Shown: positions 48,647-57,566 of the stretch, piece by piece
Numbering within the stretch: the stretch's first letter is position 1
Layout of the letters: every line of letters begins with the position of its first letter
Assembly: GCA_025358155.1 (NCBI GenBank)
Contig: JANYKR010000295.1
Location: 1 to 58,035, forward strand
Reading direction: 5' to 3'
DNA length: 58,035 nucleotides
Origin: Betaproteobacteria bacterium
GTDB taxonomy: Bacteria; Pseudomonadota; Gammaproteobacteria; Burkholderiales; Burkholderiaceae_C
Notes under the pieces: generated by a model
What the model was told of the DNA's origin: nothing
Database searches by the model: none
Seen by the model: the letters and a program-made list of their open reading frames with translations, nothing else
Program-made: the position numbers and the translations under genes

Positions 48647-49144
48647 TCAGAGGCTGGGTGAGGGGCTGCCGGAGCCGGCAGGCGGGGGAATGAGTGCGGC
48701 ACCCAACTGGTGCCGCAGGGCCTTGAGCTGGGCGGTCAGCGTGCTGATCTGCTGCAAGTCGCAAGCGGTGGCGCAGGCGATGGTCTGCGGCACTGCCAGG
48801 GCCTGTGCCTTGAGGGCGAGGCCGGCAGCGCTCAGGCGCAGCAGCACCCGGCGTTCGTCCTGGGGGTCGCGACGGCGCTGCAGCAGGCCGAGCGCGGCCA
48901 GGCGTTTGAGCAGCGGGGTCAACGTGCCGGAGTCGAGCGTCAAGCGCTCGCCGAGTTGCGAAACGCTGATGCCGTCGCCCTCCCACAACACCAGCATGGC
49001 CAGGTACTGCGGGTAGGTCAGGCCGAGCGGCGCCAGCAAGGGCTTGTAGGCCTTGGTCATGGCCAGCGACGCGGCGTAAAGCGCAAAACACAGCTGGTGG
49101 TCCAGCGCCAGCCAATCGCGCGCATCGGTCGGGGGTTGGGTCAT
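48647..49144 (-). CDS. ohrR: MarR-family organic-peroxide sensor OhrR
   Basis: 165 residues from the ATG at 49144 (MTQPPTDARDWLALDHQLCF); another ATG at 49174 would add ten residues. The shorter start is preferred because it begins where OhrR proteins usually do, and because the predicted transcription start near 49176 would leave the longer form leaderless. Cys19 in HQLCFALYAAS is the conserved peroxide-sensing cysteine. The winged helix includes VSQLGERLTLDSGTLTPLLK. Oxidation releases it from DNA and induces ohr. Confidence 0.92.
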   Translation of the reverse strand: MTQPPTDARDWLALDHQLCFALYAASLAMTKAYKPLLAPLGLTYPQYLAMLVLWEGDGISVSQLGERLTLDSGTLTPLLKRLAALGLLQRRRDPQDERRVLLRLSAAGLALKAQALAVPQTIACATACDLQQISTLTAQLKALRHQLGAALIPPPAGSGSPSPSL

Positions 49145-49203
49145 CTGGCGCAGCTGCAGCGTTTGGTGCGACATACCGCGGGAGTGTAGTGCAAAAATAA
49201 ATC

Positions 49204-49224
49204 GCACACAATTCAATTGTGTGC
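49204..49224. promoter_or_regulatory. Perfect 21-base palindrome, OhrR operator
   Basis: GCACACAATT-C-AATTGTGTGC is fully symmetric around a single C. The ACAATT/AATTGT core is the known form of OhrR boxes. On the minus strand a -35 (TTGTGT) lies inside it and a -10 (TACACT) follows after exactly 17 bases, ending at 49183, so bound OhrR would cover the ohrR-ohr promoter. Confidence 0.88.
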
Positions 49225-49251
49225 AAAGGCTTGGAATCAAGATGTGTGCCA

Positions 49252-49293
49252 GCAACCGGCAACCGGCAACCGGCAACCGGCAACCGGCAACCG
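49252..49293. repeat. 7-bp tandem repeat, six perfect copies
   Basis: Six copies of GCAACCG followed by one variant GCGGCCG (49294-49300). It lies in the non-coding region between the OhrR operator and the peptide-binding-protein gene, 113 bases before the latter's ATG. Confidence 0.95.
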
Positions 49294-49406
49294 GCGGCCG
49301 CCGCGCGACCTTGGCACGCCACTTGCACTGCGCAAACCCTGATGAGACAGCCGCAGTATTTGGGTTAGCGTCTGACTATTCACACCCGCACCGGAGCACC
49401 TTCCCG

Positions 49407-50993
49407 ATGAACCTCTTGACCCGCCTCGCCGCTGGCGCCGCCTTGTCGGTCGGCCTGCTGTCTGCATGCGTGCCTGCGTTGGCGCAGAGCAATGTGCTGC
49501 GGATCGTGCCGCACTCCAACCTGGCGATACTTGACCCGATCTGGACCACCGCCTACATGAGCCGCAACCACGGCTACATGATCTACGACACGCTGTTTGG
49601 CACCGACGAAAACGCCAAGATCAAGCCGCAGATGGTCGAGAGCTGGACCGAGAGTGGCGACCACCGGCTCTGGACCTTCAAGCTGCGCAAGGGGCTGGAG
49701 TTTCACGACGGCAAGCCGGTCACGGGTGAGGATGTCATCGCCTCGCTGGCCCGCTGGGGCAAGCGCGATGCACTGGGGTCGGCGCTGTTCCAGTTCGTCT
49801 CACGCATGGACTCGCCCACGCCCGACACCTTCCGCATCTTCCTGGGCGAGGCCTGCGGCTTCGTGCTGGAGGCGCTGGGCAAGCCCTCTTCCAACGTGCC
49901 TTTCATCATGCCCAAGCGCATCGCCGAGACCGATGCGTTCAAGCAGATCGACGAGTACATCGGCTCGGGCCCGTACATCTTCAAGAAAGACGAGTTCAAG
50001 CCTGGCGACAAGGCGGTCTACCTCAAGAACACCAAGTACGTGCCCCGGAGCGAACCGCCGTCCGGCTCAGCGGGTGGCAAGCAGGTTTATGTCGACCGGG
50101 TGGAATGGAACCTTGCGCTGCGCGACGCCCAGGCCCAGGTCAATGCGCTGCAAAAGGGCGAGGTCGACATTATCGAGGCCCTGGGTTTCGACCACTTCGA
50201 GACCGTCAAGGCCGACAGCGCGCTGCAACTGCCCAAATACTCCAACATCGGCCTGCAGTACATGGGGCGCTTCAACCACCTGAGCAAGCCTTTCGACAAC
50301 GTCAAGGTCCGGCAGGCGGCGTTGGCAGCCATGACGCAAGAGCCGTTCTTGCGGGCCCAGGTCGGTGTCAAGGATTTGTACCGCACCTGCGCCAGCATGT
50401 TTGTCTGCGGCACGCCTTACGGCACCACCGTGGGCAGCGAGATCCAGTCCAAGAGCAACATGAAAAAGGCCCAGGAGCTGCTCAAGGCGTCGGGCTACGA
50501 CGGTACGCCCATCGTCATCATGAAGCCGACCGACCTGGCCGCGATCCAGAAGCTGCCTGACGTGGCCGCGCAACTGCTGCGCCAGGCTGGCTTCAAGGTG
50601 GATTTGCAGGCGATGGACTGGCAGACCCTGGTGGGCCGACGCGCCAAGAAGGACCCGCCCGAGAAGGGTGGCTGGCACATGTTCTTCACCTCCTGGGGTG
50701 CGTTTGACGTCTGGAGCCCGATCGGCAACCCGGCGATGGACACCCGGGGCGAGAAGTCCACCTGGTTCGGCTGGGCCACCGACGACAAGATGGTGGACTT
50801 GCGTAACCAGTTCATGCGCGCCACCGACGAGCCGGTCAAGAAGAAGCTGGCCGACCAGATCCATGCCCGCGCCTTCGAGATCGCCACCCATGCACCCCTG
50901 GGCGAGTACGACCAGCCGATGGCAGCGCGCAAGAACATCAGCGGCTTCTTCGTCACCAACAGCAATATCTACTGGAACCTCAAGAAGAACTGA
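49407..50993 (+). CDS. Peptide-type (family 5) ABC transporter binding protein
   Basis: 528 residues from the ATG at 49407, preceded by CCGGAG. The signal peptide ends near VPALAQ. The mature protein follows the DppA/OppA/nickel family-5 fold (VLRIVPHSNLAILDPIWTTA, FKLRKGLEFHDGKPVTGEDV). It opens a five-gene operon with two permeases, a fused ATPase and an M81 peptidase. The likely ligand is a peptide or peptide-like amide, inferred from the peptidase. Confidence 0.92.
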   Translation: MNLLTRLAAGAALSVGLLSACVPALAQSNVLRIVPHSNLAILDPIWTTAYMSRNHGYMIYDTLFGTDENAKIKPQMVESWTESGDHRLWTFKLRKGLEFHDGKPVTGEDVIASLARWGKRDALGSALFQFVSRMDSPTPDTFRIFLGEACGFVLEALGKPSSNVPFIMPKRIAETDAFKQIDEYIGSGPYIFKKDEFKPGDKAVYLKNTKYVPRSEPPSGSAGGKQVYVDRVEWNLALRDAQAQVNALQKGEVDIIEALGFDHFETVKADSALQLPKYSNIGLQYMGRFNHLSKPFDNVKVRQAALAAMTQEPFLRAQVGVKDLYRTCASMFVCGTPYGTTVGSEIQSKSNMKKAQELLKASGYDGTPIVIMKPTDLAAIQKLPDVAAQLLRQAGFKVDLQAMDWQTLVGRRAKKDPPEKGGWHMFFTSWGAFDVWSPIGNPAMDTRGEKSTWFGWATDDKMVDLRNQFMRATDEPVKKKLADQIHARAFEIATHAPLGEYDQPMAARKNISGFFVTNSNIYWNLKKN

Positions 50994-51070
50994 GCCGGGC
51001 CGGGTAGCCGCAGGCCAGCGGGCTTGCGGCAAAGCCGTCCGCCGCTTTTCTCCGGGTCTCGCTTGCGCCC

Positions 51071-52012
51071 ATGCTCAAATTTCTGGCCCGCCGTCTGCTG
51101 TCCACGCTACCGGTGCTGTTGATTGTTGCGGTGCTGGTGTTTTTGATGTTGCGGCTGACGCCAGGAGACCCGGCCGCCGTGCTGGCCGGGGACGCTGCCA
51201 GCACCGAGCAGATTGCACAGATTCGCAGCGGCTTGGGCCTGGACCGATCAATCCCGGCGCAGTTTGTGATCTGGTTTGGCAATTTGCTGGCCGGCGACCT
51301 CGGCCAGAGCTACTACTACAAGACCCAGGTCACCACGCTGATCGGCCAGCGCTTGGAGCCCACCGTGTCGTTGGCGCTGCTGACCATCAGCCTGGCGGTG
51401 TTGGTTGCGGTGCCGCTGGGGGTGCTGGCAGCCTGGCGTTTTGGCGGCGGGCTGGACCGGCTGCTGATGGGGTTCTCGGTGCTCGGCTTTTCAGTGCCGG
51501 TGTTTGTGTTGGCCTACCTGCTGATCTGGTTGGTCTCGCTCAAGCTGGGCTGGCTGCCGGTGCAGGGCTACAAGCGCATTGCCGATGGGCTCGGGCCCTG
51601 GCTCTACCACTTGATCCTGCCGTCCATCACTTTGAGCGTGATCTACATCGCGCTGATTGCCCGGGTCACCCGGGCCTCGGTGCTGGAGACCCTGGGCGAG
51701 GACTACATCCGCACCGCCCGGGCCAAGGGCCTGCCCGAGAGCGCCGTGTTGCTGCGCCATGCGCTGGCCAATGCGGCGGTGCCCATCGTCACCGTGGTCG
51801 GCATTGGCATTGCGCTGCTGATCGGCGGCGTGGTGGTGACCGAATCGGTGTTTGCGATCCCCGGGCTCGGGCGCTTGACGGTGGACGCCGTGCTGGCACG
51901 CGACTTCCCGACCATCCAGGGGGTGATCCTGCTGTTCTCTGCGGTCTACGTCGGTGTCAACCTGCTGGTTGATTTGTCGTATGTGTTTTTCGATCCCCGC
52001 ATCCGGTACTGA
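51071..52012 (+). CDS. ABC transporter permease, DppB-type
   Basis: 313 residues starting MLKFLARRLLSTLPVLLIVA, the standard DppB/OppB opening, with LRLTPGDPAAVLAGD just after the first helix. Six helices and the EAA loop ARAKGLPESAVLLRHALANA are present. It is 77 bases after the binding protein and pairs with the permease at 52024. Confidence 0.94.
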   Translation: MLKFLARRLLSTLPVLLIVAVLVFLMLRLTPGDPAAVLAGDAASTEQIAQIRSGLGLDRSIPAQFVIWFGNLLAGDLGQSYYYKTQVTTLIGQRLEPTVSLALLTISLAVLVAVPLGVLAAWRFGGGLDRLLMGFSVLGFSVPVFVLAYLLIWLVSLKLGWLPVQGYKRIADGLGPWLYHLILPSITLSVIYIALIARVTRASVLETLGEDYIRTARAKGLPESAVLLRHALANAAVPIVTVVGIGIALLIGGVVVTESVFAIPGLGRLTVDAVLARDFPTIQGVILLFSAVYVGVNLLVDLSYVFFDPRIRY

Positions 52013-52023
52013 GGGCCGCGACC

Positions 52024-52971
52024 TTGCCAGCCACTGACCCCCAGCCAGCACCTGATTTTGAAGCCCTGTCGGTTGAAGCCGCCACCGTCGTGCCGCAGCT
52101 CGGCGCCTGGACGCGGGCCAGCCGCAGCGGCTCGGTGCGCATCGGCGGCGTGGTGCTGGCACTGCTGGTGCTGATTGCGCTGGCAGCGCCCTGGCTCGGC
52201 ACAGTTGACCCCTCGCTGTTCGACCCGGCCAGCCGCGATCTGCTGCCGGGCAAGACCGGCGAGATCACCACGCTGGAGGGCGAGCAACTCCGGCACCGCT
52301 TTTTGATGGGCAGCGACAGCTTTGGCCGCGACATCTACAGCCGGGTGATCTACGGCACCCAGGTGTCGTTGATCGTCGGCTTGTTCACCGCGGTCCTGGC
52401 GCTGGCATTTGGCATCACGCTCGGTTTGCTTGCCGGCTTTTTGCGCTGGCTCGATGGCCCGCTGATGCGGGTGATGGACGGCGTGATGGCGATCCCGGCG
52501 ATCCTGATCGCGATCTCGCTGGTGGCGATGTGGCGCGGCAGCCTGGCCACCGTGGTGGTGGCCATCGCCATCCCCGAGATACCGCGCGTCACCCGGCTGG
52601 TGCGCTCGCTGGTGCTGAGCATCCGCGAGGAGCCCTTTGTCGAGGCCGCGATCTCGCTAGGCACCCCCACGGCGCTGATCATGTGGCGCCACATCCTGCC
52701 CAACTGCGTGGCGCCGCTGGTGGTGCAGGGCACCTTCATCTGCGCCTCGGGCATCCTGACCGAAGCGATCCTGTCGTTTCTGGGCGTCGGCCTGCCGCCC
52801 GACATCCCGACCTGGGGCAATGTGATGGCCGAAGGCCGGGCCCAGTTCAACGAGTATCCGCACAACATCTTCTTCCCCGGCATTTTTCTGGCGTTGACGG
52901 TGCTGGCGGTCAACATCCTGGGTGACGGCTTGCGCGACACGCTGGACCCGAAAATGGCCAAACGCGTATGA
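52024..52971 (+). CDS. ABC transporter permease, DppC-type
   Basis: 315 residues from a TTG at 52024, 11 bases after the DppB-type gene. A soluble N-terminus of about 38 residues leads to six helices, with HRFLMGSDSFGRDIYSRVIY (typical of DppC) and the EAA loop EAAISLGTPTALIMWRHILP. It overlaps the ATPase start by four bases (ATGA). Confidence 0.93.
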   Translation: MPATDPQPAPDFEALSVEAATVVPQLGAWTRASRSGSVRIGGVVLALLVLIALAAPWLGTVDPSLFDPASRDLLPGKTGEITTLEGEQLRHRFLMGSDSFGRDIYSRVIYGTQVSLIVGLFTAVLALAFGITLGLLAGFLRWLDGPLMRVMDGVMAIPAILIAISLVAMWRGSLATVVVAIAIPEIPRVTRLVRSLVLSIREEPFVEAAISLGTPTALIMWRHILPNCVAPLVVQGTFICASGILTEAILSFLGVGLPPDIPTWGNVMAEGRAQFNEYPHNIFFPGIFLALTVLAVNILGDGLRDTLDPKMAKRV

Positions 52972-54689
52972 GCGGCCCGCCCGACACGCCCATCCTGGAA
53001 CTGCGCAACGTCACCATCGCGCTGCCGTCCGGCGGCGACCGGTCCACCGCCGTGCGCAACGTGAGCTTCAGTGTCGGCCGAGGCGAGATCGTGTGCCTGG
53101 TGGGCGAGTCGGGCTCGGGCAAGTCGGTCATCGCCCAGGGCGTGATGGGCTTGCTGCCCAAGTCGCTGCCGGTCACGGCCGGCCAGATCCTGTTGCAGGG
53201 CGAGGACATCACCCACGCGCCGCTGTCCCGGCTGCGCGCGTTACGCGCCACCCGCATGGCGATGATCTTTCAAGAGCCGATGACGGCCCTGAACCCGGTG
53301 ATGACCTGCGGTGACCAGATCGACGAGGTGTTGCGCCAGCACACCTCGCTGTCGCCGGCCGAGCGCCGTGCCAAGGTGCTGGCCATCGTGCGCGAGGTGT
53401 TGCTGCCCGACCCCGAGCGCATGGTGGCCAGCTACCCGCACCAGCTCTCGGGTGGCCAGCGCCAACGCATCGTGATCGCCATGGCCCTGGTGCTCGACCC
53501 GGTGCTGCTGATCGCCGACGAGCCCACCACCGCGCTGGACGTCACCACCCAGGCCCAGATCTTGAAGCTGGTACTCGACCTGCAGCAGCGCCACGGCGCT
53601 GGTGTGCTGTTCATCACCCACGACTTTGGGGTGGTGGCCGAGGTGGCGCACCGGGTGGCCGTGCTGCAGCTGGGCGACCTGGTCGAGCTGGGCAGCAAGG
53701 AGGCGGTGCTCAAGCGGCCGCAGCATGCCTACACCCGCATGCTGATGGCGGCCGTGCCCACGCTGCACCTCAAGCAACGGGCGCTGGACGCCAACGCGCC
53801 GGTGGTGCTGCGGGTCACCGGGCTGGACAAGACCTACCAGGACAAACGCTGGTTTGGACCGCAGCGCAACGTGCATGCGGCGCAAGGCGTCAGCTTCGAG
53901 ATCCGGCGCGGCCAGACCCTGGGCATCGTCGGTGAATCGGGCTCGGGCAAAAGCACCGTGGCACGCTGCATCGTGCGCTTGGTCGATCCCACCGGAGGCG
54001 AGGTGATGCTGGGCGGCGACCGCCCCGGTGAGACCGCCGAGGACATTGCGTTGATGTCTGCCGCCCGTTTGCGGCCGCTGCGCCGCCGGGTGCAGATCGT
54101 CTTTCAAGACCCGTACCGCTCCCTCAACCCGCGTCGTAACGTGGCCGAGGCGCTGATCGAAGGCCCGGTCAACTACGGCCTGGGGCGGGCCGAGGCCCTG
54201 GCGCGGGCACGCGGCCTGCTGGCCCTGGTGCGCATGGACGAGAGTGCGATGGCGCGTTACCCGCACCAGTTCTCGGGCGGCCAGCGCCAGCGCATCTGCA
54301 TTGCGCGGGCCTTGATGATGGAGCCCGAGCTGCTGGTGGCCGACGAGGCGGTGTCGGCGCTGGATGTCTCGGTGCAGGCCCAGGTGCTGCAGCTGTTTGA
54401 GGAGATCCGCAGCCGCCTGAACCTGGCCATGCTGTTCATCACCCATGACTTGCGGGTGGCCAGCCAGGTCTGCGACCAGCTCGCGGTGATGAGCCAGGGC
54501 CGGGTGGTCGAGTACGGCCCGGCTCAGCAGGTCTTTGGTGACCCGCAGCATGCCTACACCCGGGCGTTGTTTGCCGCCGCGCCAGGGCGCAACTTCGACT
54601 TTGGCGAAGGTGGCCCCCAAGGCAGCGGCAAAGGTCCGCTGCCACCCTCCCGAGGGGCAGAAGTCAACTCGGGAGCAGCCCAACGTTGA
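52968..54689 (+). CDS. Fused dual ABC ATPase (DppD-DppF type)
   Basis: 573 residues carrying two complete nucleotide-binding domains: GESGSGKSV (46-54), [16 protein letters not shown] and LLIADEPTT in the first; [24 protein letters not shown] and LLVADEAVS in the second. Each is followed by an oligopeptide-type C-terminal segment ([29 protein letters not shown]). In many bacteria these are two proteins (DppD and DppF); the fused form resembles GsiA. It powers the two permeases upstream. Confidence 0.94.
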   Translation: MSGPPDTPILELRNVTIALPSGGDRSTAVRNVSFSVGRGEIVCLVGESGSGKSVIAQGVMGLLPKSLPVTAGQILLQGEDITHAPLSRLRALRATRMAMIFQEPMTALNPVMTCGDQIDEVLRQHTSLSPAERRAKVLAIVREVLLPDPERMVASYPHQLSGGQRQRIVIAMALVLDPVLLIADEPTTALDVTTQAQILKLVLDLQQRHGAGVLFITHDFGVVAEVAHRVAVLQLGDLVELGSKEAVLKRPQHAYTRMLMAAVPTLHLKQRALDANAPVVLRVTGLDKTYQDKRWFGPQRNVHAAQGVSFEIRRGQTLGIVGESGSGKSTVARCIVRLVDPTGGEVMLGGDRPGETAEDIALMSAARLRPLRRRVQIVFQDPYRSLNPRRNVAEALIEGPVNYGLGRAEALARARGLLALVRMDESAMARYPHQFSGGQRQRICIARALMMEPELLVADEAVSALDVSVQAQVLQLFEEIRSRLNLAMLFITHDLRVASQVCDQLAVMSQGRVVEYGPAQQVFGDPQHAYTRALFAAAPGRNFDFGEGGPQGSGKGPLPPSRGAEVNSGAAQR

Positions 54690-54708
54690 CCCATCGAAAG
54701 CACCCGAA

Positions 54709-56220
54709 TTGACCCGCATCCTGATCGCTGGCTACCAGCACGAGACCAACACCTTCGCCCCCAGTCTGGCCGATTGGGCGGCTTTTGAGCGCGGTGACTC
54801 GTTCCCGGCCTACGTGCACGGCGCGCCGATGGTCGAGCAATTGGCCGGTGTCAACATCCCCGTGGGCGGTTTCATCCAATCGGCCCGGCAGCGCGGCTGG
54901 ACCCTGCTGCCCTCGGGCTGGGCCGGCGCGATCCCGTCGAGTTTTGTCACCCGCGAGGCCTTCGAGCGCATTGCCAACGTGATCTGCCAGGACGTGGTCA
55001 CGGCGCGTGACGGCGCGGGCCTCGACGCTGTCTACCTCGACCTGCACGGCGCCGCCGTGGCACAACACGCCGCCGACAGCGAGGGCGAGCTGCTGGCGCG
55101 GCTGCGCGCCCTGGTCGGGCCGGACCTGCCGATCATCGCCAGCCTGGACCTGCATGCAAACGTCAGCCCCCGCATGCTGCGCGAGGCCGATGCGCTGGTG
55201 GCCTACCGCAGCTACCCGCATGTGGACATGGCGGAGACCGGCGAGCGGGCGGCCGAGCTGTTGGCGCAACGCTTCAAGTTGGGCCGCCGCCAGGCGCTGC
55301 ACTTGCGCCGGCTGCCGTTCTTGATTGCGCTGAACGCCCTGAGCACCTGGCTGGAGCCGGCCCGCGGCCTGTATGCCGAATTGCAGCGGCTGGACCGGCA
55401 TCACGGCGTGGTGCTGAGCTTTTGCATGGGCTTTCCGGCGTCGGACATCGAGGACTGTGCACCGATGATCTGGGGCCACGGTCACTCGTCCGAAGCCGTG
55501 ACGCAAGCGGTTGAAGCGCTCTACGCCCAGGTTGCCGAGCCCGCCCAGTGGCGGCTCGAGATCCTGTCCGCGCGCGACGCGGTGAGCCAGGCCATCAACC
55601 TGGCCGAGTCTGCCGACAAACCCGTGGTGATCGCCGACACCCAGGACAACCCCGGCGCCGGTGGCGACAGCAACACCACCGGCCTGCTGCATGCGCTGCT
55701 GGCCCAGGGCGCCGGCCAGCGCTATCCCGGCCAAGTTGCGCTGGGCCTGATGTTTGACGCTGCAGCAGCCCGTGCGGCGATGGCAGCCGGGGTGGGTGCA
55801 GAGATCGAGCTGGCTCTCGGCACCGCGGTGCCCACTTTCACCGGCCAGCCCAGCGATCCGCCGGTAAGCGGCCGCTTCAAGGTGCTGGCGCTGAGCGACG
55901 GCGCCTGCACCCTGACCGGGCCGATGATGACCGGCCTGACCGTGCAGCTCGGCGCCTGCGCCTGTCTGGAAATCGAAGGTATCCGGGTGGCCGTGGTCAG
56001 CGGCAAGAAGCAACTGCTGGACCGCGAGCTGCTGCGCATGGTGGGCATCCAGCCCGAGGCCATGCGCATCATCGTCGTCAAAAGCTCCAACCATTTCCGC
56101 GCCGACTTCCAGCCCATCGCCAGCCAGGTGCTGGTGGCCAAGGCGGCCGGACCGATGGCGGCCGATCCGGCAGATCTGCCCTGGCGGCATCTGGCGGCGG
56201 GCATGCGGCTGCGGCCTTGA
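54709..56220 (+). CDS. M81-family metallopeptidase (MlrC-like)
   Basis: 503 residues from a TTG at 54709, the first start before the conserved LTRILIAGYQHETNTFAPSL; a longer frame exists but would overlap the ATPase. Zinc-site candidates are in VYLDLHGAAVAQH and IASLDLHANVSPRML, and IADTQDNPGAGGDSNTTGLL and VVKSSNHFRADF mark the family. M81 enzymes include microcystinase C, which degrades linearised microcystin. Downstream of a peptide importer it likely hydrolyses an imported peptide or amide; substrate unknown. Confidence 0.9.
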   Translation: MTRILIAGYQHETNTFAPSLADWAAFERGDSFPAYVHGAPMVEQLAGVNIPVGGFIQSARQRGWTLLPSGWAGAIPSSFVTREAFERIANVICQDVVTARDGAGLDAVYLDLHGAAVAQHAADSEGELLARLRALVGPDLPIIASLDLHANVSPRMLREADALVAYRSYPHVDMAETGERAAELLAQRFKLGRRQALHLRRLPFLIALNALSTWLEPARGLYAELQRLDRHHGVVLSFCMGFPASDIEDCAPMIWGHGHSSEAVTQAVEALYAQVAEPAQWRLEILSARDAVSQAINLAESADKPVVIADTQDNPGAGGDSNTTGLLHALLAQGAGQRYPGQVALGLMFDAAAARAAMAAGVGAEIELALGTAVPTFTGQPSDPPVSGRFKVLALSDGACTLTGPMMTGLTVQLGACACLEIEGIRVAVVSGKKQLLDRELLRMVGIQPEAMRIIVVKSSNHFRADFQPIASQVLVAKAAGPMAADPADLPWRHLAAGMRLRP

Positions 56221-56282
56221 TGCGGCATTGACGCAGCGCTGATCGCCGTTGACGCGGCGTTGATGCGGCGTTGCCGCGGCGC
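56218..56282 (+). repeat. Degenerate 11-bp tandem repeat beginning at the M81 stop codon
   Basis: Six units of about 11 bases (TGATGCGGCAT, TGACGCAGCGC, TGATCGCCGT, TGACGCGGCGT, TGATGCGGCGT, TGCCGCGGCGC). The first contains the M81 TGA stop. The 275-base region to the next ATG holds no other recognised element apart from a weak AT-rich promoter-like patch near 56385-56410. Confidence 0.75.
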
Positions 56283-56495
56283 TGCGACCCGGCCGATGCA
56301 GACTTGGCGCCGCACTGGCGTGGCAGCTCGGGTCCGTCGTCGGCCTGAGCTGAGCGAGGCAAGCACGCCGCGACTGCCACCGGTTTAGTAACGTTTAGGC
56401 ACAGTTTCAGACTGGCAAAGGACAGCGAAGGCTTGCTGGCGCGACATTGTGGATGCGTGGTTTCAACCATCGCCCACAACAACCAGGAGCCGCTC

Positions 56496-57224
56496 ATGAA
56501 CAGTTTTGCCTACCTTTCCGTCCCGTCCCCGTCGGCGGCCTTTGCCCCCATCGATCCGCACCCGGGTGCCACCACAGCGTCGCTGCACCAGCGCTTGCGC
56601 GCCGCTTTGCTCGACGAGATCGCGCTTGGCCTGATCGTCTGCGACAGGCACGGCCAGTTGCAGTTTGCCAACCCTGCGGCCGATCAGGAGCTGGCCAGCG
56701 AGTGTGTGCTTCGCCGGCAGGGCCAGCGCCTGCGCTGCACCGGTGCCACGAACTCCGGGCTGGACGCAGCCTTGAGCAAGGCGGCTGCCAAGGGCGTACG
56801 TCAGCTGCTGACGCTGACCAACGGCGGCGACAGCTTGATGGTAGCGGTGGTGCCGTTGGCCATGGGCAGCGACGCCGAGCCGCTCTTGATGCTGGTGCTG
56901 GGCAGACGAGGCGCTTGCTCGATGCTGGGCCTGGAGATGCTGTCCGGCGTCTATGGCCTGACCTACGCGGAACGGCGGGTGCTTGGCGGCCTGGTCGATG
57001 ACATCTCGCCCCGCGACATTGCTGCCGCCGGTGGTGTGTCGCTGTCGACCGTGCGCACCCAGATCGCATCGATCCGCACCAAGTTTGGCGTGCGCAACAT
57101 CGAAGGCGTGCTGATCCGGGCCGCCGAAGTGCCCATGGTACCCAGCGCATTGCGCCGCCAGGCAGCGCAGCAGCGGGGTATGCCAGCGCTGCGCAGTGCG
57201 CCGGCGCAGGCGATGGCGGCGTAA
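56496..57224 (+). CDS. LuxR-type transcriptional regulator with PAS-like sensor domain
   Basis: 242 residues from the ATG at 56496, preceded by CAGGAG. A PAS-like segment (LGLIVCDRHGQLQFANPAAD) occupies the N-terminal half and a LuxR helix-turn-helix the C-terminal part (LTYAERRVLGGLVDDISPRD, then VSLSTVRTQIASIRTKFGVR). There is no receiver domain. It is followed 36 bases later by a small membrane-protein gene with its own good ribosome-binding site. Ligand and targets are unknown. Confidence 0.85.
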   Translation: MNSFAYLSVPSPSAAFAPIDPHPGATTASLHQRLRAALLDEIALGLIVCDRHGQLQFANPAADQELASECVLRRQGQRLRCTGATNSGLDAALSKAAAKGVRQLLTLTNGGDSLMVAVVPLAMGSDAEPLLMLVLGRRGACSMLGLEMLSGVYGLTYAERRVLGGLVDDISPRDIAAAGGVSLSTVRTQIASIRTKFGVRNIEGVLIRAAEVPMVPSALRRQAAQQRGMPALRSAPAQAMAA

Positions 57225-57260
57225 CAGCCGCCGGTAGTCAACGACTTGCAGGAGAAGATC

Positions 57261-57566
57261 ATGTCCTACGGTTCGGAGTATTCGATCAAGCAACGCTTGA
57301 TCCAGCGTGCAGTGGCTGTGGTTGCGACGGTGGCGGTCAACGCCGTACTGTCGGGCGTGTTGCTCGCGATGTTCCATTCGTCCTCAAGCCTGCCCTGGCT
57401 GCAGCCTACCGATGCCAACCTAGCGCTGCTGGCACGCTGCGACAAAGGGTTGGGCAGCAGCGCCCGGCGCGCTTGCGTCGAGCAGGTGATGGCTTCAGTG
57501 CTGGCGCGGGATGCTGCAGTGCAAGTGGCCGAACGTGCCAAGGAATTGAGCGTGGACCGGCCATGA
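57261..57566 (+). CDS. Small single-helix membrane protein, unknown
   Basis: 101 residues from the ATG at 57261, with AGGAGA upstream; an ATG-like start five codons earlier lacks such a site. One transmembrane helix (AVAVVATVAVNAVLSGVLLAMF) follows a short basic N-terminus, and the rest is probably periplasmic, with two cysteines (RCDKGLG..., RRACVEQ) that could form a disulfide. No family recognised. It is probably co-transcribed with the LuxR-type regulator. Confidence 0.65.
   Translation: MSYGSEYSIKQRLIQRAVAVVATVAVNAVLSGVLLAMFHSSSSLPWLQPTDANLALLARCDKGLGSSARRACVEQVMASVLARDAAVQVAERAKELSVDRP

Noticed and set aside
49252-49300. CRISPR-like array
   Set aside because: The 7-bp units are directly joined with no spacers; this is a simple sequence repeat.
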